From: Pelobates cultripes | Lineage: Eukaryota; Chordata; Amphibia; Anura; Pelobatidae | Assembly (NCBI GenBank): GCA_933207985.1 | Contig: OW240920.1 | Coordinates: forward strand, 134,568,043-134,632,042 | Direction: 5' to 3' | Length of the DNA stretch: 64,000 nucleotides | Shown here: positions 37,489 to 48,643 of the stretch, one piece after another | Layout: each line of letters begins with the position of its first letter | Position numbering within the stretch: position 1 is the first letter of the stretch | Notes under the pieces: model-generated | Databases searched by the model: none | Told to the model about the DNA's origin: nothing | The model's input: the letters and a program-made list of their open reading frames with translations, nothing else | Made by a program: the position numbers and the translations under genes

Positions 37489-37667
37489 TTAAAAGGACAC
37501 TCTAAGCATCAAAATTATTTTTGTTTAAGTGATTATGGTATGTAGATCATGCCACTGCAGTCTCATGTCTCAATTCTCTGCCATTTAGGGGTTAAATTAC
37601 TTGTAGCCACACATCCCCTGGCAGAGACTCACGCAGCCTCCCTACACAGTTTCTGTAGAGTGCAGTG
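37489..37667. mobile_element. T2-like MITE, left part
   Basis: Starts TTAAAAGGACACTCTAAGCA. It is cut where the cagtggcgtactaagg end begins. Confidence 0.5.
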
Positions 37668-37985
37668 GCGTACTAAGGTGGGGAGGCGGTCCGCCCCGGG
37701 TGCCACTCAGTAGGGGGGTGCCAGGCTCTGTACCTCCTGTTCTCCCGCAGCTCCGGCAGACAGGCGCTCAGTTTGTGAGTCAGACCACTAGGAGGGGATT
37801 CCAAGACTGTGTTCTGACTCACACACTGAGCTGCAGGGAGGCTATTTCAGAGTGTACCAGCAGGGGGCGCAGAGCCAGGTTGCTCCCCCGGTCACTCTGT
37901 ACATGCAGGGGATCAGCTCTCTAGATGCCCTGCACCTGCTGCCTGCCTGGGAAGGAGCCACTGCTCCTGCACCCTCCTAAATGGT
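37668..37985. mobile_element. CAGTGGCGTAC element, left end and interior
   Basis: Starts cagtggcgtactaagg followed by cggtccgccccgggtgcc, a terminus that recurs at 42483-42523. The interior is GC-rich and passes into the cctataccccacc minisatellite. No inverted partner terminus was found, so the full extent is unknown. Confidence 0.5.
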
Positions 37986-37995
37986 AAGTAACTAT

Positions 37996-38336
37996 TATAC
38001 CCCCCTGCCATTATAACCACCCTCTCTGCCCTATACCCCACCCACACTGCCATTATACCACCACCCTCCCTGCCCTATACCCCACCCCCACTGCCATTAT
38101 ACCACCACCCCTGCCCTATACCCCACCCCCCACTGCCATTATAANNNNNNNNNNNNNNNNNNNNNNNNNNNNNNNNNNNNNNNNNNNNNNNNNNNNNNNN
38201 NNNNNNNNNNNNNNNNNNNNNNNNNNNNNNNNNNNNNNNNNNNNACCACCCTCTCTGCCCTATACCCCACCCCCCACTGCCATTATACCACCCTCTCTGC
38301 CCTATACCCCACCCTCCCTGCCATTATACCATTATA
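37996..38336. repeat. C-rich minisatellite, left block
   Basis: Degenerate units of about 40 bp such as ctgccctataccccaccc followed by actgccattatacc. The array is interrupted by a run of N and then by a Penelope-like insertion, and resumes at 41549. Confidence 0.85.
38145..38244. other. Assembly gap (100 N)
   Basis: Exactly 100 N inside the minisatellite. This is probably a fixed-size placeholder, so the true array length is unknown. Confidence 0.99.
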
Positions 38337-39914
38337 AATTCCCTACTCTGCAATCTGTCAGAATTCATTGACATACTCCTCCAACCATCCGTTAAATTAA
38401 TGCGCTCTTATCTAAAAGACTCTATGTCACTACTACGTTTTTTAGACAAATTCAAATGGCAAACTAATTACATTTTAGCTACTTGTGATGTCCAATCCCT
38501 ATACACTATTATACCCCACCATATAGGATGCCAGGCAATCAGAGAAATTTTAACTAAAGAAAACAGAATCCCCCCTGCCCAAATAGATTTTATTTTAGAA
38601 GGTATTAATATCATTTTAACCAACAACTATTTTTGGTTTTTTGACTCCTTTTACCTACAAAAACAAGGCACTGCGATGGGTACAAGGTTCGCGCCAAGCT
38701 ATGCCAACCTCTTTATGGCCGACTGGGAATCCACGGCCATATGGGGAAGGCACGCTTGGTGTACGAACCTTGTAACATATTTTAGATATATAGATGATTT
38801 GTTTTTTATCTGGGATGGCACAGAAGCTCTTTTTAACTCTTTTATCCACCACCTCAACATCAACAATAGAGGCATTACCCTAACCCATGAAACAAGTAAG
38901 GAATCTATTAATTTTTTAGACCTCAACATCTTCATTACAGACAACACCATCCACACCAAAACATTTTTTTAAAAAGTCTGCGTCAACACAGCTATCGAAA
39001 GATCTAGCTGCCATTACAAACCTTGGTTGGAAAGTGCCCCTCAAAGCCAATTCCTTCGTCTCAGAAGGAATTGCTCCCAAATAGAAGATTTTAACAAACA
39101 ATCAAATTATCTAAAAGAAAAATTTATTGAGAAAAATTACTCACCAACCCGCCTCAACACCATTATAAATACCATCACCAAAAAAGATAGAGCAGACCTC
39201 CTAACTTACAATACCCAACCCACCACCAACACCATGCCCCTTCCTGTTATTTTCAATTTTAATAACAAAAGTGGCCATGTCAAAAAAATTATCAAAAAAC
39301 ATTGGCACCTCTTAAAAGAAGACGAAATACTTAAAAATATTATACCTGACAAGCCTAATGTTGTCTTTAGAGGTGCCCCAAACTTCAAATCCATTTTAAC
39401 CACCAATTTTACAAAAGAAACTAAACCTACTTTTAATTCTTTTATGCCCAATGCCAGTGGCTTTTATAAATGTAAAAGATGCATTGTATGCAAAAACACA
39501 GACCCCTCCGTCCCTTCCAAAACCACCAGTTTTAAATCTAATATCACCAACAAAACCTATAAAATTAAAGATTTTATCAGTTGCGATACCAAAAATGTCA
39601 TCTACTTGTTGGAGTGCCCTTGTGGTCTCCAGTATGTAGGGATGACCACAAGAAGTCTTAAAGTGAGACTGAGTGAACACTGTAGAAATATCAAAAAAGG
39701 CTACCTGAATCACTCAGTCTCCAAACACTTTTGTACACATAACAACGACATAAGACACCTTAAATGCATCGGCATAAAAAAATGTATAATACCATGGAGA
39801 GGTGGTAACATTAAGAACATATTAGGTAAAGCTGAGATGGAATGGGTTTTTAATCTCAAAACTCTTACCCCATCTGGTTTAAATGTTGATTTTGACCTGT
39901 TTAATTTTATTTAA
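38337..39914 (+). pseudogene. Penelope-like reverse transcriptase / GIY-YIG endonuclease, one nonsense codon
   Basis: One continuous frame of 526 codons including the terminal stop, interrupted only by TAA at 38970-38972. Reverse transcriptase motifs come in order: CDVQSLYT near codon 50 (motif A aspartate), QGTAMGTRFAPSYANLFM near 110 (motif B), YIDD near 141 (catalytic aspartates), then FLDLNI. After the stop, RLRRNC is followed by a linker and a CKRCIVCK cysteine cluster. The GIY-YIG domain then has VIYLLECPCGLQYVGMTTRS, the KVRLSEH arginine helix, and the acidic AEMEWV segment near the C terminus. The frame enters directly from the 5' junction, so the start codon and N-terminal domain are lost. 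The TAA follows a run of T and would separate polymerase from endonuclease. Apart from that the frame is intact, so the copy is fairly young. Confidence 0.88.
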
Positions 39915-40224
39915 ATTCCTATATACAACCCTTATCTACATGCTTTTATTCTTTATGTCTGGACCTAACCAACCCTCATAATAATAATAATCTTTTAAGT
40001 TTTATTTTTTCATCTATGCCTTTCCATTTATGTATCTTGCATTCTGTGTAATCTTTTATTTAATTTTATTTTTATTTTATCTATTATTTTCATTTAACAT
40101 CTGTATTATTACTCTGGGGTATAATATAACCCCTATTTAAATCATTATGTTTGGAATTATATTACCCCCTTTTCATGCATACTCCATTTACATATATCTC
40201 TGTATCTCTGTACCTTTAAACCAT

Positions 40225-40425
40225 CTATTTTTTTTTTGTTCTTTTAATGAACTTTAATCAAACCCTTTTTTTTTTGTTCTTTTAATGAACTTTAATCAAA
40301 CCCTTTTTTTTTGTTCTTTTAATGAACTTTAATCAAACCCTTTTTTTTTGTTCTTTTAATGAACTTTAATCAAACTTTTATTTTTTTTTTTAACTTTAAT
40401 CAAACAACTTTTTTTTTTTTTTCTT
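40225..40425 (+). repeat. T-rich tandem repeat in the Penelope 3' region
   Basis: Four near-identical units of about 38-40 bp containing gttcttttaatgaacttta, then decayed copies. Each unit has an inverted pair gttctttt / aatgaac. Confidence 0.85.
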
Positions 40426-40650
40426 CCTTTCTTTCTCTTTAAAAACAACTTTCTCACTCTAGTTTTCACATTTAAATAATTTAAATGGACTCATCACCTT
40501 TATAACATCACTCCCATACTCTTGAATCCTAATTTTGAAAAGTGATTTTAAAAATTGTCTCTGATTGGCCAATTACACTTTTGGCGCAATTTTCAAATTA
40601 ACATAGCCCTATTTAAACAACCCCTGCCAGGTTACTACTTTTATCCCATT

Positions 40651-40680
40651 CTGAAGAAGCCACTTATGGTGAAACGCGTT
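40651..40680 (+). ncRNA. Hammerhead-ribozyme-like core in the Penelope element
   Basis: CTGAAGA (fits CUGANGA) is followed by a short stem GCC/GGT and then GAAAC, the two conserved core boxes of hammerhead ribozymes in the right order and spacing. The next bases ACGCGT are self-complementary. Hammerheads are known in the repeat regions of Penelope-like elements. I could not fold helices I and III or place a cleavage site within the nearby sequence, so activity is unproven. Confidence 0.45.
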
Positions 40681-40881
40681 TATGGTTATTAATTCTGTAT
40701 TTTACTGTGTATTTTAGATCAATAAAAGTTTTTTGGCTACTTTATTGTACCAATCCTCTTTTTATTGCACTCTTTATGCACTTTAAACAACTTTTTTTAC
40801 CTATTCCTGGCATTTTAACCTTTCCTGGTTACTTTTACTTCCACTGGCAATTTTAAAGTTCCAGTACTCCAAGAAATCCTA

Positions 40882-41325
40882 GGTGGGGATCATACCACCA
40901 GCGCCTATCCATAGAGCAGTACCTCTGCTCTATCTTTGTGAGTATTATTTTATTTTCTCTACTACTCTCTTAACCTATCACAATTGAGAGCACTATTGCT
41001 GCTTTTTATTCTTCTATATTGGAGCCTTGGATCACCAGACGGTGCTGACGGACGTATCGCCGCTACATATCCTATAAGCGGGGATTATACCGCTGTACGC
41101 TATCCACACCAGAGCTGGCCATAGCTCCCTCAAATGTGAGTTTTTTACCTCTTCTTATCTGCACATTGAACCACATCAAAATTGAGAGCACTATTGTTGC
41201 TTTCTGTCTTTCTTTTTCGAGCTCTGGACTACCAGACGGTGCTGACGGAGACCCCTCCCTACATATCCCATAAGCGGGGATTATACCGCTGTACGCAATC
41301 CACACCAGAGCTGGCCATAGCTCTC
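40882..41325 (+). repeat. Three copies of a two-hairpin RNA-like motif
   Basis: Copies start at 40882, 41077 and 41273 (period about 196 bp). Hairpin 1 is GGTGG/CCACC in copy 1 and AGCGG/CCGCT in copies 2 and 3. Hairpin 2 is AGAGCAG/CTGCTCT in copy 1 and GAGCT/AGCTC in copies 2 and 3. A ctatcca or caatcca linker lies between them and a tgtgagt word follows. Both stems are kept while the bases change. Confidence 0.7.
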
Positions 41326-41548
41326 CTGAATGTGAGTTCTTTACTTTTTGTTACCTATCACACCCTGAACTTTCATACTATACCATTAGTCGCCTCTACC
41401 TCTCTTGTATTTACATATACGGAACGGTCTACACCAGACGCATCCACAGAGGAACTCTATCAAGTATCCTAGACCATCTATTGGCACCCTAGCAATACTT
41501 TACTGGACTATCTACCCCTATTTGGCGCAGCCCTTCCATATCTTTTCG

Positions 41549-42330
41549 CATTATACCACCCCCCCTGCCCTATACCCACCCTCCCTGCCATTATAACCTC
41601 CCTGTCATTATAACACCCTCCCTGCCCTATACCCCACCCCCCCCACTGCCATTATAACCACCCTCCATGCCCTATACCCCACCCTCCCCTGCCATTATAA
41701 CCCCCTGCCATTATACCACCTCCCTCTCTGCCCTATACCCCACTGCCATTATAACCCCCTGCCATTATAACACCACCCTCTCTGCCCTATACCCCACCTC
41801 CCACTGCCATTATAAACCCCCTGCCATTATACCACCCTCCTGCCATTATAACCCCTCCTGCCTTATACCCCCCCACCTCTCTGCCCTATACCCCACTGCC
41901 ATTATAACCCCTGCCATTGTACCACCACCCTCTCTGCCCTATACCCCACCCCACTGCCATTATACCCCACTGCCATTGTAACCCCTCTGCCATTATAACC
42001 CCTCCCTGCCCTATGCCCCCACCTCCCTGCCATTTATACCACCACCCTCCCTGCCCTATACCCCACCCACCCTGCCATTATACCACCCCTCCCTGCCATT
42101 ATACCCCACACTCCTGCCATTATACCACCCCTGCCCTATACCCCCACCTCACTGCCATTATAACCCCCCTGGCATTATACTCCCACCTCACTGCCATTAT
42201 AACCCCAGAGCAGCCACCAAATGGTGAGACAGACCCTGCTAAATGGTAAGGTACTACTATACCCTGCCATTATAACCCCACCCCCCCTGCCCTATATCCC
42301 CCACCCTCCCTGCCCTATCCCCCCATGCAA
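41549..42330. repeat. C-rich minisatellite, right block
   Basis: The same cctataccccacc / actgccattata units as at 37996-38336. Pro/Tyr/His-rich open frames (41667-41981, 41917-42249) are products of the repeat. Confidence 0.88.
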
Positions 42331-42398
42331 TATCACACACTAAGTCCCAGACCCCAATCTACTCCAACCCACCCAGGCACATACAACTGTTCCCCTAC

Positions 42399-42605
42399 TG
42401 TCACATAGACACATTACACACAGGCTCACATTCACAAATTACACATGCAGTCACACACAATGCACATACATACGCTGTCACCAGTGGCAGACTAAGGGGG
42501 GGGGGGGGGCGGTCCGCCCCGGGTGACAGCGTATGTATGTGCATTGTGTGTGACTGCATAAGTAATTTGTGAATGTGAGCCTGTGTGTAATGTGTCTATG
42601 TGACA
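42399..42605. repeat. 84-bp-arm inverted repeat around a transposon end
   Basis: Arms 42399-42482 and 42522-42605 are reverse complements with 2 mismatches in 84. The 39-bp centre is a CAGTGGC-type terminus (agtggcagactaagg, a G-run, cggtccgcccc). Confidence 0.95.
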
Positions 42606-43746
42606 TGTCTGAGGGCTAATGAGGGATATGTGAGCTGTGCCCCATGGTGACAAGTGACAGAGGCTGAACGGAAACGCATTCTCATCAAGCGCTAAAATTA
42701 AATTATGAAGGAATAAAACCCCACAATCCTAACAATTGGTCCCCATCTTACCAACTGCTGGAAATACAGATATACAAAATATACATGTAGGATCACCTTT
42801 GTTTTAGATAATCAACCATCTAAGCTAGATATAAATAATGTTAAACAAGCCTGGCGCTGGTTAAATTGCATTACTGGGCAGCAGGAAGTATGTTTAATAT
42901 TGTTAAATTAATCAGCATTTGGAAGATGATACTAGTGCACCGATTTGGAGGGAAGTAATGGTGCATACCACCCAACAGTCCCAGATTTGGTGCAACAGTC
43001 CTAAATTCAGAGTCCTATTCCAAGTTTTGATTTCTATTCTACAACATTGAAGTCCACCAGGTAATATCCCAGGTGGCCAGTCAAAGCCCGGTGAACAATG
43101 AGATGCTGGCCCTCCACCCTATGTCCTGCATTCATTCCTACAAATGTGGGGATGAATATTTATATTCAAAGCTTACTATCACTCTGATCTGTTCTTAACA
43201 GCCACCCTAAGGTTTAAGGCCCAAATATCCCAATGGACTTTTTGATACCAGAGGATACATTACTTGTCTTTCTTTAGACACCAACATTATTACCAGTGAC
43301 AAAACTAATGTGGAGAGGGGCCCTGATGCGAGAAATTTTATTGCGCCTCCACCCCCCCCCTCTAAGGGTTGTCAAAAGGTAAATCCCCATTTGTCGTACA
43401 GCTCCTATAAAGCTATGCCAGCTGGGGACCTACCTTGCAGGGTTGAATTTGTGACCAGTGTTTGTAAGTATGTTTTTGTATGGAACGTGTGAGTGTGTGC
43501 ATGTAGGAGTGTATTTGTATTGTATGTACCGTTGCCAATGAAATGCAGTAGTGTACTTCTATCTAATGATTGTGTTCAAATGCAGGGGTGTGTTTGTATA
43601 TAATTTTGTCATTTGACTGCAGGAATGTGCTTATATGTAATGTTTGCGTTTGCAAGGTTGTGTGCATGTAGTGTTAGAGTTTGCTGCTATTTATGGGCAA
43701 ATACATACACTGCAACATACACAGATATACACACACACACAGTGAC
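42606..43746. other. Unassigned, then GT-rich sequence
   Basis: No gene recognised. 43440-43680 holds diffuse tgtttgtatgtt-type words. 42960-43060 has a trace resembling cacccaacagtcccag repeats. Confidence 0.4.
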
Positions 43747-44601
43747 ATAGGCGTGCGCACAGGGTGTGCCTGGGCACACCCTAATCCCCGCGGCACGCTT
43801 ATGTATTGAGACCGGCACATGGTTCGGTTCATGCAGAGCCGGCACTCTGCCCTCAGCCTCCCTCCCCACAGGCAGAGAGGGAGGCAGGAGAGGACCTAGG
43901 GAGCTATTGCCGGCAGCTCCGCCGAGTTCCTCTCGCAAGATCTAAACATTGCCGCGGTTACGGGGGGATACTAAGTAATCTGCCTCCACCTCCACTGGAC
44001 CACCAGGGAAGGCAGCAGCACGGTCCCCCCTCCCTACATAAGGTAAGAAGGGAGGGGGGATATTTATTAACTAATCTGCCCCCACCTCCACCCCCACAAA
44101 TCACCCAAACATACAGCACACACACACACAAATACAGCACACAAACAGCACACACACACCACACACATACAGCATACACATACAGCAAACAAACATCACC
44201 CACACACACACAGCATCCTCACACATACAGCACACAAACAGAACACACATCACCCACACACACACATACAGCACCCACACACATACAGCACCCTCGCAAA
44301 CACACACAGCACACAAACAGCACCCTCACACACACACAGCACACTAACAGTACCCTCACAAACACAAACAGCACCCTTACACAGCACACTAACAGGACCC
44401 TAACAAACACACACAGCACACTACCAGTACCCTCACACACAAACAGCACCCTCACACACAGTACATTAACAGCACCCTCACACACACAAACATCTACCAG
44501 TACCCTCACACACACAGCACACTACCAGCACCCTCACAAGCGCACACACACACAAACACCCTCACCCACGTAGCACACTACCAGCACCCTCACACATACA
44601 G

Positions 44602-44666
<65 letters not shown>

Positions 44667-44730
44667 CATACACAGCGTGTGCTTGTGATTTAGGGTGCAC
44701 ACCCTAATGCAATAGGCTGCGCACGCCTAT
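43747..44730. mobile_element. Non-autonomous DNA transposon, ATAGGCGTGCGCA ends
   Basis: Perfect 13-bp terminal inverted repeats ATAGGCGTGCGCA and TGCGCACGCCTAT enclose 984 bp. Just inside is a near-palindrome gggtgtgcctgggcacaccc. The right subterminal gggtgcacaccctaatgc echoes the left. A second copy is at 52882-53690. No transposase; the 255-codon frame at 43806-44573 is GC-rich element sequence running into CA repeats. No clear target duplication. Confidence 0.8.
44100..44670. repeat. CA-rich minisatellite and TA microsatellite inside the element
   Basis: Units such as cacacagcacactaacagca precede (GT)n(TA)n at 44605-44660. Long Thr/His or Cys/Val frames here are repeat artefacts. Confidence 0.85.
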
Positions 44731-45609
44731 GCACACTGACAAACACAGATACACAGACTGACACACAAATACACACACTGAAACACACATACATAATTTT
44801 TCCCTGGGTCCTGTTAGTGTCTGCGGATGATGGGAGTGCGGGCCCTGGAGCAGCTCTCTCCCCTCCTGCCTGTGTCTCCTCCTCCCTCCTGCGTGGCACT
44901 CTGTATATCTGGGAGGAAGTCACCGGCCCCTGTTCACCAATATCCATAAGGTGACTGTAGATGTGAATAGAATCTGCAATATTATTTAAATTGTAAGCCC
45001 AAACTAGTCAAATTGGAAAGTCAGTTATGCTTTGCACTCATGCACTCTGGCCTTAAATATAAAATGCATTAGGAATTCACTTTGAATTCTTATTTTAGTA
45101 AAATATATTATTTTTCCCCCCTTGTACTGCATTAAGAGGTATAAAATTTTTCATTTTTTTTTTTTTTTTAATTGTGGTTTACACTTTCTTCTGCAGAGCT
45201 GAGAGGAAGGAAACTGAAATTCAGTATCAGAGCGGTACTAGAGCAACTTTGGGGTTAAAATGGTTTAACCCCTGAAAGTAAGGTGGTGACTGCTGCCCCA
45301 TAAAAAAACTGTATTAGCTACTTTTGGGGGTGGTAGTAATCTTTAAAAATTAAATTAATAACTTAATGTGTACTTATTTTTGTTCAAAATGCTTCTGTTA
45401 CCTATCACAGAAAAAAAAAAATGTATAAGAAAAATGTACATATTTTAATACTTCATTAAGTAAAATTTGACCAACTGCATGACTTTCTTTTGATAGGCAA
45501 CACATAGACAGTACAAAGACGGAAGTTTGCTGTACCCTGCTTTTTGTATGGCAACCATTTAGTCCAATTGGAAATGACTTTGCATGACACGTGATCAAGG
45601 TCTCTGTCA
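44731..45609. other. Unassigned sequence
   Basis: A short GC-rich block (44800-44940) precedes AT-rich DNA with a T-run at 45158-45169. No gene recognised. Confidence 0.4.
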
Positions 45610-46020
45610 TTTAGACCTGATTTTTAAATTGCCAGACAGACAGGACATTTAAATTGTCAATGCCTCACCAATCAACCATGATATTTAAATTAAGTCTCCC
45701 CGGTCAATCGGAATGTTTAAATTGCTATTATCTCTGTAAATCAACCAGGACTTTAACATTACCAAATTATCTGGCAATCTTACAGGACTTTTAAATTAGT
45801 TTGATCAATTTCTGTGTCAAAATTTCCACTGTCCTTGAACTTGACCAGAACCTTTGAAATGTCAATGTCCCCGCCAACTAGATGTGACTTTTAAATGACC
45901 GAAGTCAATGCCACTCAATGTCTGTGCCTATCGGACACAACATTTAAATTGCCCATGTATCTTTGAATAGGCAGAGTTTAAAATTACTAAAGCCAATTGG
46001 ACATGTTTTGAAAAATTTTA
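45610..46020. repeat. Strongly decayed minisatellite (about 35-bp period)
   Basis: The core gacatttaaattgtcaat recurs in degraded form near 45619, 45645, 45679, 45710, 45750, 45786, 45850, 45886, 45940 and 45967. Many copies keep TTTAAA followed by ccaatca- or tctgtgcc-like words. Spacing is usually 31-40 bp. Confidence 0.6.
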
Positions 46021-46776
46021 ACTTCTTTCTGGCCACAATCTATCCTTCTCACTCTAAAAATAGGGACCATTTTTAACTAGTGCTTTTATTCGCTAACATT
46101 TTTCTGTGCCCGCTAGTGGTGGTACACCGATCTTTCAGATGGCACAATCATTACTACTGTCACCAAGCTCTGCGACTCCCTCCCATTTGCAGCTGTGTGT
46201 AATTTGGGGTTGTACCACACACAGAAGAAGATATCTGCCAATTACTTTGGATTTAAATACCAAGTTAAATGGATGTTATTGGACAAACGGCGGAGAATTA
46301 AGAACCCAATCCAAGTGACTGGGGTATGGGGGGAGAGAAGGGGGATTGTGTCTCTTCCATTCTTTAAGCTTTCCTCTCTAATTACTAATAACACAGTATT
46401 AAACTAAACAAGGTTTTGTTGAGTGGCCCTAACCCTCTTAGTAAATGCAAAACAATCCATAAATGACATCATGAATATAAATGTGCTGTCTAGTAGGAAA
46501 TTGCTTTGCATATTTTAAAAGCTGTCAACATTTTATTCATTTGCCTGCCAGTTACAGCTGTGATTGATCTGGGCATTTCCAAGTTGATTTAAGGAAGAGA
46601 AACTTTTTTTGTGTATGGATTCTAAAGCACTGCCAAATATCTGTTGATATTTCCTATAGAATCTGGCGTTAACACAGACAGAGTTGAAACTACAGATCAG
46701 TGACCAGTGAGTTTGCAAGTCTTTATTGATAGATTTTATACACTCAACAGAAGATCTTGGCATGCATGTTATAATA
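46021..46776. other. Unassigned sequence
   Basis: Frames at 46106-46407 (plus) and 46533-46763 (minus) have no recognisable domain or splice context. Confidence 0.4.
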
Positions 46777-47020
46777 TTAAAGGAATACCGTAGAGTATAT
46801 AAATATGTATTCCTAATGCTACAGTTTTATCCTACCTATTTCGATGTACACCACCCCCATGAGAGGGTTAAAAGGTGAGATTTACCTACCTTTACTGCCT
46901 CGCCCCGCTGGCTAGACCCGGCTGCTCCGCCTCACTGGCTAATATCACCAAGAATGATAATCTCAGCCAATCCAATTCTTTCCCACAGGGACGTATTGGG
47001 AGACTACACCAATCAGATGT
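46777..47020. mobile_element. T2-like MITE, left part
   Basis: Starts TTAAAGGAATACCGTAGAGT with the hairpin-type gtattcctaatgctac. It keeps ataatctcagccaatccaat and is then lost. Confidence 0.5.
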
Positions 47021-48640
47021 TTTCTAGAAGAAATATTTGATCGAGAATCTAGTCTGACTCGTTTCTCACAGGGAAACGTCTCTTGTATACGTCAGGAAGG
47101 CAATGGACACGTTGAAGAGTTCATAGGGCCTGGAGTCTGTATGTGCAGCGTTTCGCTATGAAACACTCTATTTACGGAGTTTAACTCCACCACCAGTCAT
47201 TTGCCAGTCCGGGACTCTTCTAATCTGGGTATATTTCTATGCACAGAAGGCCATTCATTGGCTGAGCATGCCCAGCTCTTGTTTTCAGCCAATCATCGAC
47301 TGGTGGAATCGGCATCCGGCTTGCAGCTCTGAAGAAACTGCCACAGTGAGACCATTGGACCAGTTGAGAAGACAAACCATTGTAGAAATAATAAAATAAC
47401 CTCCATATCTACACAACAATAACAGGGTTCATCAGAAGAAGAAAAAAAACAGTTAGTATGTTGCTTCTTCAAGAGAAGAAAATAATATTCAGATGATTCC
47501 TTAAATCAGGATTTCTGGACAACTGGTAAATTCTCCAACTTTGCTACAAACGCTAGTTATTCTGGCCTAAAACTGGACTATAACATGCATCTCCCTTGTC
47601 AAGTTTGCACATTTGAAGGGTTAGTAAATAGTTCCACGTGTGCTGATTTTGCTCACATATATTAGGCGAGAAGAGAATAGGAGTCAATAAGAGCATTTGC
47701 TGACCTTCAGAATGTCAATTCTCTCTGAGGATCGAATAAGACAACTTTGCTCCCAAAGACAAGAGACCGTTCAATCTATGTTTACTATTAAAAAAAAATC
47801 TAATCTAAAATACATTTTAGAATGCTGCTTATAATAGGGGGAAAAATGTCCAACGAAAAAAAATAAATTCTTCTTCCCCTAGAGGTGCAAACAGCAATGT
47901 TTTCATAATAATAGAAAACACTCGAACCCACATGTTTTTACTCTAGGTGATACTTGCACTTTAAATCTAAAGGATTGTAGTGACAATTCCTGCCAGAGTC
48001 TAAAATGGGGTCTGTGTAACTCAGCCCTTAATTACAGTCATTTGCACGTTAAAATATATTTACTTTTTGACAGACCTTGGTTTCCAGCTGTATCAAAGCA
48101 TTGTGAATCAATGCATGATTTTATTTTTTTTTAAATTAATTTCTATTTTTTTTTATTGCCATCCTAACAATTAAATGACAAACACAAGAAGTCAGCCTAT
48201 TAATTATATTTTTTTATTTATTTTTTATTATATTTTAGGAATATTTATCTAGATTAGCTGTATGTCTTAAAGGGTTGGATTATTTACACTACTTCTATAG
48301 CTCCAGTTTTTTTTATGGTTGAGGGGGCGATATATAAAACAGGTTTGTTCTCACAATCCCGCATTTTAATGTGATATATCATGTATGTGTGTTAGGTTGT
48401 GAAATAATATATAAAACTGTTACAGGATTAGTGTGAAAATAGTCACAACATATTCAGTGTTTAATTATTCAGAAGAAAAAGGGTTATTGGGGCAGAGAAG
48501 GGTACAGGGAACTAGCCGCTAAATATTTATTTGGATGCGATAAAATCATGCTTTGAACATAAAAAAAGATATTATTTTATATTACTGCTTTTAAGAAAAT
48601 CTGTAATATAGTGTCCACTGGCAAACCATTGCAAGCACAC
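47021..48640. other. Unassigned AT-rich sequence
   Basis: 47205-47320 resembles 1790-1915 (ccattcattggctgag), a probable old MITE trace. The rest, including T-rich 48110-48240, holds nothing recognised. Confidence 0.4.
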
Positions 48641-48643
48641 AAC

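Larger units (their letters stand above)
38337..41548 (+). mobile_element. Penelope-like retroelement, 5' truncated
   Basis: A 3.2-kb insertion interrupts the minisatellite. CATTATA lies on both sides (38330-38336 and 41549-41555), a likely target duplication, although the same word occurs in the minisatellite. It carries a reverse transcriptase joined to a GIY-YIG endonuclease, the layout that defines Penelope-like elements. A 1.6-kb 3' region follows with T-rich tandem repeats, a hammerhead-like core and three hairpin repeats. The N-terminal part of the protein is missing, as expected from incomplete reverse transcription. Confidence 0.85.

Noticed and set aside
38960..39000. A frameshift between the RT and endonuclease parts
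   Set aside because: Both parts are in the same frame; only a TAA codon at 38970-38972 separates them.
38655..39713. Minus-strand frames opposite the Penelope-like gene
   Set aside because: Shadows of the plus-strand frame, which has clear RT and GIY-YIG motifs.
41667..42249. Pro/Tyr/His-rich open frames
   Set aside because: C-rich minisatellite with period near a multiple of three.
43806..44573. 255-codon frame ending in Thr/His repeats
   Set aside because: Runs from the GC-rich part of a non-autonomous transposon into a CA-rich minisatellite.
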